Shown here: in pieces, positions 59,701-64,000 of the stretch
Layout of the letters: each line of letters starts with the position of its first letter
Position numbering within the stretch: the first letter of the stretch is position 1
From: Cornus controversa
Taxonomy: Eukaryota; Streptophyta; Magnoliopsida; Cornales; Cornaceae
Direction of reading: 5' to 3'
Length of the DNA: 64,000 bases
Assembly: GCA_026545225.1 (NCBI GenBank)
Contig: CM048852.1
Span: 13,178,146-13,242,145, forward strand
Made by a program: the position numbers and the translations under genes
Notes under the pieces: model-generated
Seen by the model: only the letters and a program-made list of their open reading frames with translations
What the model was told of the DNA's origin: nothing
Database searches by the model: none

Positions 59701-61570
59701 AAAATAATAAATTATTAAACTAACTATCTAACTAATAAATAACCATGTACATTAAATAAAAATTTATTTAACAAACTTTATAATTAATAATAAATATGTA
59801 TCATAAATAGTAATTTATTATGAATTAAAAAATATTTAACACAAATAATAAATTAAACTAAACCCGAACCAGAACCAGAACCCCGAATCCTTAAACTTAA
59901 ACCTAGAACCCCAAAACACCAATCCCTAACCATTATGCAGTATAAATAATAATATTAAATAAATATCTGATAAACTATGTAGCATAAGTAATAATTTATT
60001 TAACAGACTATGTAAATAATAATGAATTACGAAGCATAAATAATAAATTATTTAACTAATAATTGACTACGTAACTTAAATAATAATTTATTTAACAAAT
60101 TGTATAATTAATAATAAACTATGTATCATAAATAATAATTTATTATTAACTAAACCTTATTAACATAAATAATAAACTAAACTAAAGTTGAATTAGAACT
60201 CCATATCTGAAACCCAAATCGGAAGCCCGAAACACGAAAACTTGAAACGTCAAAACCCCAAACAAACTATATAATTAAAATATAATTTAACTAATAATAA
60301 ACCTAACTCCTAAACCCAAATGCCGAAACTCCAATCTCTAAACCCTATAGAGCATAAATAAAAATATATTATTAGCTACAAAATATGTAGAATAAATAAT
60401 AATTTATAATTAACTAAAAACTAATTAACATAAATAATAAACTAAACTAAAGCTGAACTGGAACCCGGAATCCAAAACTTCGAAACTAAAATCCGAATTC
60501 CCATATCCAAACAAACTATGTAATTAAAATATTATGTAAGTAATAATGAATAAAAATTTATTAAACAAATTATGCAACTAATAATAACAATGTAACATAA
60601 ATAATAACTTATTTAACAAACAAAATAACTAATTATGAATTATGATGCAAAAATAATAAATTATTAAACTAACTATCTAACTAATAAATAACCATGAAGA
60701 TTAAATAATAATTTATTTAACAAACTTTATAATTAATAATAAATATGTATCATAAATAGTAATTTATTATGAATTAAAAAATATTTAACACAAATAATAA
60801 ACTAAACTAAACCCGAACTGGAATCCCAAATCCAAAATCTCAAACCTAGAATCTCGAAACACCAATCCCCAACCCTTATGCAGTATAAATAATAATATAT
60901 TAAATAAATAACTGATAAACTAAATAGCATAAGTAATAATTTATTTAACAGACTATATAAATAATAATGAATTACGATTCATAAATAATAAATTATTTAA
61001 CTAATTATCTAACTAATAATTGACTACGTAACTTAAATAATAATTTATTTAACAAACTATATAATTAATAATAAACTATGTATCATAATAATAATTTATT
61101 ATTAACTAAAACTTATTAACATAAATAATAAACTAAACTAAAGTCGAATTAGAACTCCATATCTGAAACCCAAACCGGAAGCCCAAAACTCAAAAACTTG
61201 AATCATCAAAACCCCAAATAAACTATGTAATAAAAAAACTATTTAACTAATAATAAATGCTAACTCCTAAACCCCAAACCCCGAATCGACAAACTTCAAA
61301 ACTAGAAATCCCAAACTATGTAACTAATAATAAACTATGTAGCAAACATAATAACTTATTTAACAGACTAAACAACTAATTATGAACTATGAAGAATAAA
61401 TAATAAATTATAAAACTAACTATCTAATTAATAAGGAATCATGTAACTTAAATAATAATTTATTTAACAAACTATATAATTAATAATAAATATATGTAAC
61501 TAATAATAAAACCTAATTTCTAAATCCCAAATCCCCAAATTCAAAATCCCAAAATTCCAATCCCTAAATC
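56742..61570. repeat. AT-rich 52-bp-subunit array, block 6
   Basis: Array continues without visible insertion. Compound-unit markers lie at about 57353, 58134, 59069, 59965 and 60910, giving units of roughly 780-945 bp. Telomere-like cctaaaccctaaaccctg occurs near 58487-58504. Confidence 0.85.
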
Positions 61571-62655
61571 CTATTTGTTGACCTCAAGGTTTTAACCCAA
61601 GGTTATTTGGGTGATTTTGATGATAACAACCTATTGTAGTGTAGATTTAATAAGTTCACTTGAGTGTGCATTTTACAAAGTATTATACTATCTCAAGTAT
61701 CTTAAAGGCATTGAATTTCAAAAGAAATTACAAGAAGATACATGAAGCCACATGATCATGGAACTCAAAAATCAATAATCAAGATCAATGGCGAAGTTGA
61801 AGTGAATCCAAGCCACATGATGAAGGAATCCAAAAGCTTAAAGATTTGAAGATCAAAAGACTTGGGTAGGCTAGTCTTGGGTGAGTGCTAGATTTAATGT
61901 AAAGTTATTTATGAAGTAACTTCTTTTAAAAGCTCATCTATTGACTTAGTGGACCTTGGACCTTAGGACCAATGCATATCATTCATATCATATCATGGTT
62001 CCTTGGACACTTAGAATTAGGCCATGAACTTCATTGAATCATCTTTAAGACCTTTGTTGAGATTGAGTTAATTCAAGCTTATGTTTAGCTTTGAAGAAAT
62101 TCAATTCTTGAGTAAACAAATTTTAGAACCTATATTTGAACTAGGAAATATTATTTATGGTTCTTAGATAGATTGACTTAGGCTTTGAACTCAAATGAAT
62201 CACTATATAAAGTCATGTCATGCACAGTTACTGTTTCGGGTACTTAGCGCAGAAATTTGGCCAAGTGTTGGATTCTAGGGGCAAAAACGTAAATATGAGT
62301 TTTTTAATGAATCTTGACATAAAAAGTCCCGATAATTGTACCCCGTGATTTATTATGATCACATGAATTTTCTCAGCCCCAAATGACTTATTTTGGTCAT
62401 TCATATTGCACATTAAATTGTTATGTCAAAGCTGTTAAAATTCATTTTGTACTAAAACTGAAAAATCAGATTTTGATTCACTTATAATTTGATTTTGAAA
62501 TTATTTTTATTAAATCCAAATGGGGGGTACTTTGCTTAATTACATTGAATAACTTAAAGTAAATGTTTTCAATGTAATTAAGTGTGCAGTGTATTAATGC
62601 ACTGTGCAGGAGAAACTGGCTGAGTTTGAGAACAGATTCTAACCTTGGGACTTTC

Positions 62656-62765
62656 GGTCGACTGATGGGCTGTTATCCGGTCGACTGAAACCTCCCCTGT
62701 TTTGGACACCCTACTGGAATAAATACCTTCTTCTATCAGTCGACTGATGAATTCATCAGTCGACC
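62656..62765. other. Palindromic GTCGAC cluster in the Copia-type LTR
   Basis: Four GTCGAC sites occur within 110 bp, each in a context like cggtcgactga or cagtcgactga. The last two form a perfect 26-bp palindrome at 62739-62764 centred on gaattc. Such dyads could be protein-binding or hairpin-forming, but this is not shown. Confidence 0.75.
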
Positions 62766-63199
62766 GAAACCTGGAGATTCCAACTCCAATGGCTAGTTTT
62801 CTACACTTAATGTTTCCCAACCACTTCCAAACAACCATAATTTATTCTTGCACTATAAATACACCTTGTATATGCATTATACATGGGAGAGAGACTACCA
62901 TAACCCTTCATGATCATATATTATTGGTAAATGCTACCTTAGAACTAAAATCTTCATATGATTCATCCATTGGTAGCCACCACTATTAAACCAAACATTT
63001 GCATATCATTCATAGTGGCAAAATCCTAGTGAAGAGCTTTCAATTGAGTATTTCATTACTAACTCTAGGTATGTGAGCTATAATTTGTGTATCTATCCAT
63101 TTAAGGGATACTCTCTATTGATCTATAATTTGTGTATCTATCCATTGAGGGATACTCTTCCTTGTAATCAAATCTCTTATCTATCTTTGAGAGGAAGAT

Positions 63200-63345
63200 C
63201 AAGTGATACACTTGGCAATGAAGTCCAAGTCATAAGCTTGGCAAAGAAGTCTTGATGAGGTGTTCATTGAGTAAGGAAGCCCAAGTCATGAGCTTGGCAA
63301 AGAAGTCTTGGTGAGGTCTTCATTGAGCAAGAAAGCCTAAGTAAT
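63200..63345 (+). repeat. Short tandem repeats in the Copia-type LTR
   Basis: The phrases caagtcataagcttggcaaagaagtcttgatgagg and its variant (near 63227 and 63284, core about 20 bases) alternate with ttcattgag. The repeat spacing is about 57 bp. Confidence 0.6.
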
Positions 63346-63968
63346 TCACTTGACAATTGTACGGTTTGCTTTCCACCATTAAGGAAGGCTCTATAGTAGA
63401 AACCTCAAGAATTTCTCTTGAGGCATGGACGTAGGCAAGAGGGGTCGAACCATGTAAAAATCATGGTGTCACTTGGTTTGCATTTCTCTATCCTTAAACT
63501 CCTTTATTTTATAGCATTTCATATGTTTAAATTATATATGCTTTATATATCAATGTTATGTTTATATGCTTCAATTTATATGAGGAGGATGAGATGAATG
63601 CTTGGAGTACATTGGTTGAGTTGTGAAATTGATTAAATTGATTGAATTGTTGTTTGAGTATCTATTTACCAATCAATGTGCATACCATATTTTTGGCAAA
63701 TGAACAATCAACATTTCCATATACTACAAGCATGATATGGTGCACTTACATACACATTTACACTTATTTTTATCCATTAAGTGCACAATTGTAATCTAAG
63801 ATAGAGCATTCTCAATCTCACTTATTGAATACATAAGTTCATCAAATGTTTGACAAAAGTTCATTCAAACCAAATTTTGTCAAAATATGCTAAATCGAAA
63901 AAGTTCCATTGTTTGCTTAAAGTCCCTATTCACCCCTCCTCTAGGGACAATTCTCGGGTCACACTATT

Positions 63969-64000
63969 AATCATAAATAATAATATATTACTAAATCCAA
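63969..64000. repeat. AT-rich array, start of block 7
   Basis: The array resumes with aatcataaataataatatat directly after the solo LTR and runs to the window end. Confidence 0.8.

Larger units (their letters stand above)
61576..63963 (+). mobile_element. Solo LTR, 2.39 kb, Copia-type (SIRE/Maximus-like)
   Basis: The element starts tgttgacctcaaggtttta and ends gacaattctcgggtcaca, flanked by the 5-bp duplication ctatt (61571-61575 and 63964-63968). The array reads through when it is removed. gattttgatgataacaacc near the start and ccctattcacccctcctcta near the end are typical of long SIRE-type Copia LTRs, so the orientation is plus. It holds a cluster of GTCGAC palindromes at about 62650-62765 and a set of short repeats around aagaagtcttgatgagg and gcccaagtcatgagcttggc (63200-63330). 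No internal region is present. Confidence 0.85.

Noticed and set aside
1..64000. CRISPR array, bacterial operon or phage content
   Set aside because: No regular repeat-spacer structure or prokaryotic gene layout. All tandem repeats are contiguous satellites and the coding remains are plant transposons.

Overview
The window looks like repeat-rich nuclear DNA of a flowering plant, probably a eudicot and probably pericentromeric or other heterochromatin. I base this on the mix of plant-type elements: CACTA, TRIM, Tat-like and chromovirus-like Ty3/Gypsy, a Copia-type LTR, L1 and RTE LINEs, tRNA-derived SINEs and Mutator-like elements, set in two different satellite arrays. I found no intact cellular protein gene, no rRNA, no functional tRNA and no CRISPR. 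Every recognisable coding stretch is a broken transposon gene.

Layout. (1) 1-7710: a satellite of about 140-170 bp monomers in alternating types, with an orientation switch near 1822 and higher-order copies about 2.31, 2.72 and 3.14 kb apart. (2) 7711-9191: a truncated LTR. (3) 9192-15260: a very AT-rich array of about 52-bp subunits mixed with C-rich blocks that resemble degenerate plant telomere repeat. A TRIM with three LTRs sits in it at 9802-10694. (4) 15285-41627: a transposon island of about 26 kb, holding a fold-back element, a SINE, an L1 relic that lost its reverse transcriptase core, a Copia-like LTR piece, a Mutator-like element, an RTE LINE relic, a minus-strand Tat-like Gypsy relic, a 5.4-kb CACTA element inserted in that Gypsy RT, and a second L1 relic carrying a small MITE. 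(5) 41628-64000: the same AT-rich array resumes. It is cut by a 922-bp Mutator-like element, a GC-richer 2.27-kb block with a Gypsy RT relic, a 2.74-kb solo LTR and a 2.39-kb Copia-like solo LTR.

The insertions can be ordered by nesting, and several have target-site duplications readable to the base: ctata (TRIM), tgt (CACTA), ttagg (TRIM solo LTR inside the CACTA), taaataata (Mutator-like), atata and ctatt (solo LTRs), caaac (GC-richer block). In these cases the flanking host sequence closes up when the element is removed in the mind. The genes do not work together. The window is a record of satellite amplification followed by layered transposition and decay. The most unusual items are the tri-LTR TRIM, the AT-rich array with telomere-like modules, and the inverted, higher-order-organised satellite at the left end. 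All calls come from reading the sequence; no database search was possible.
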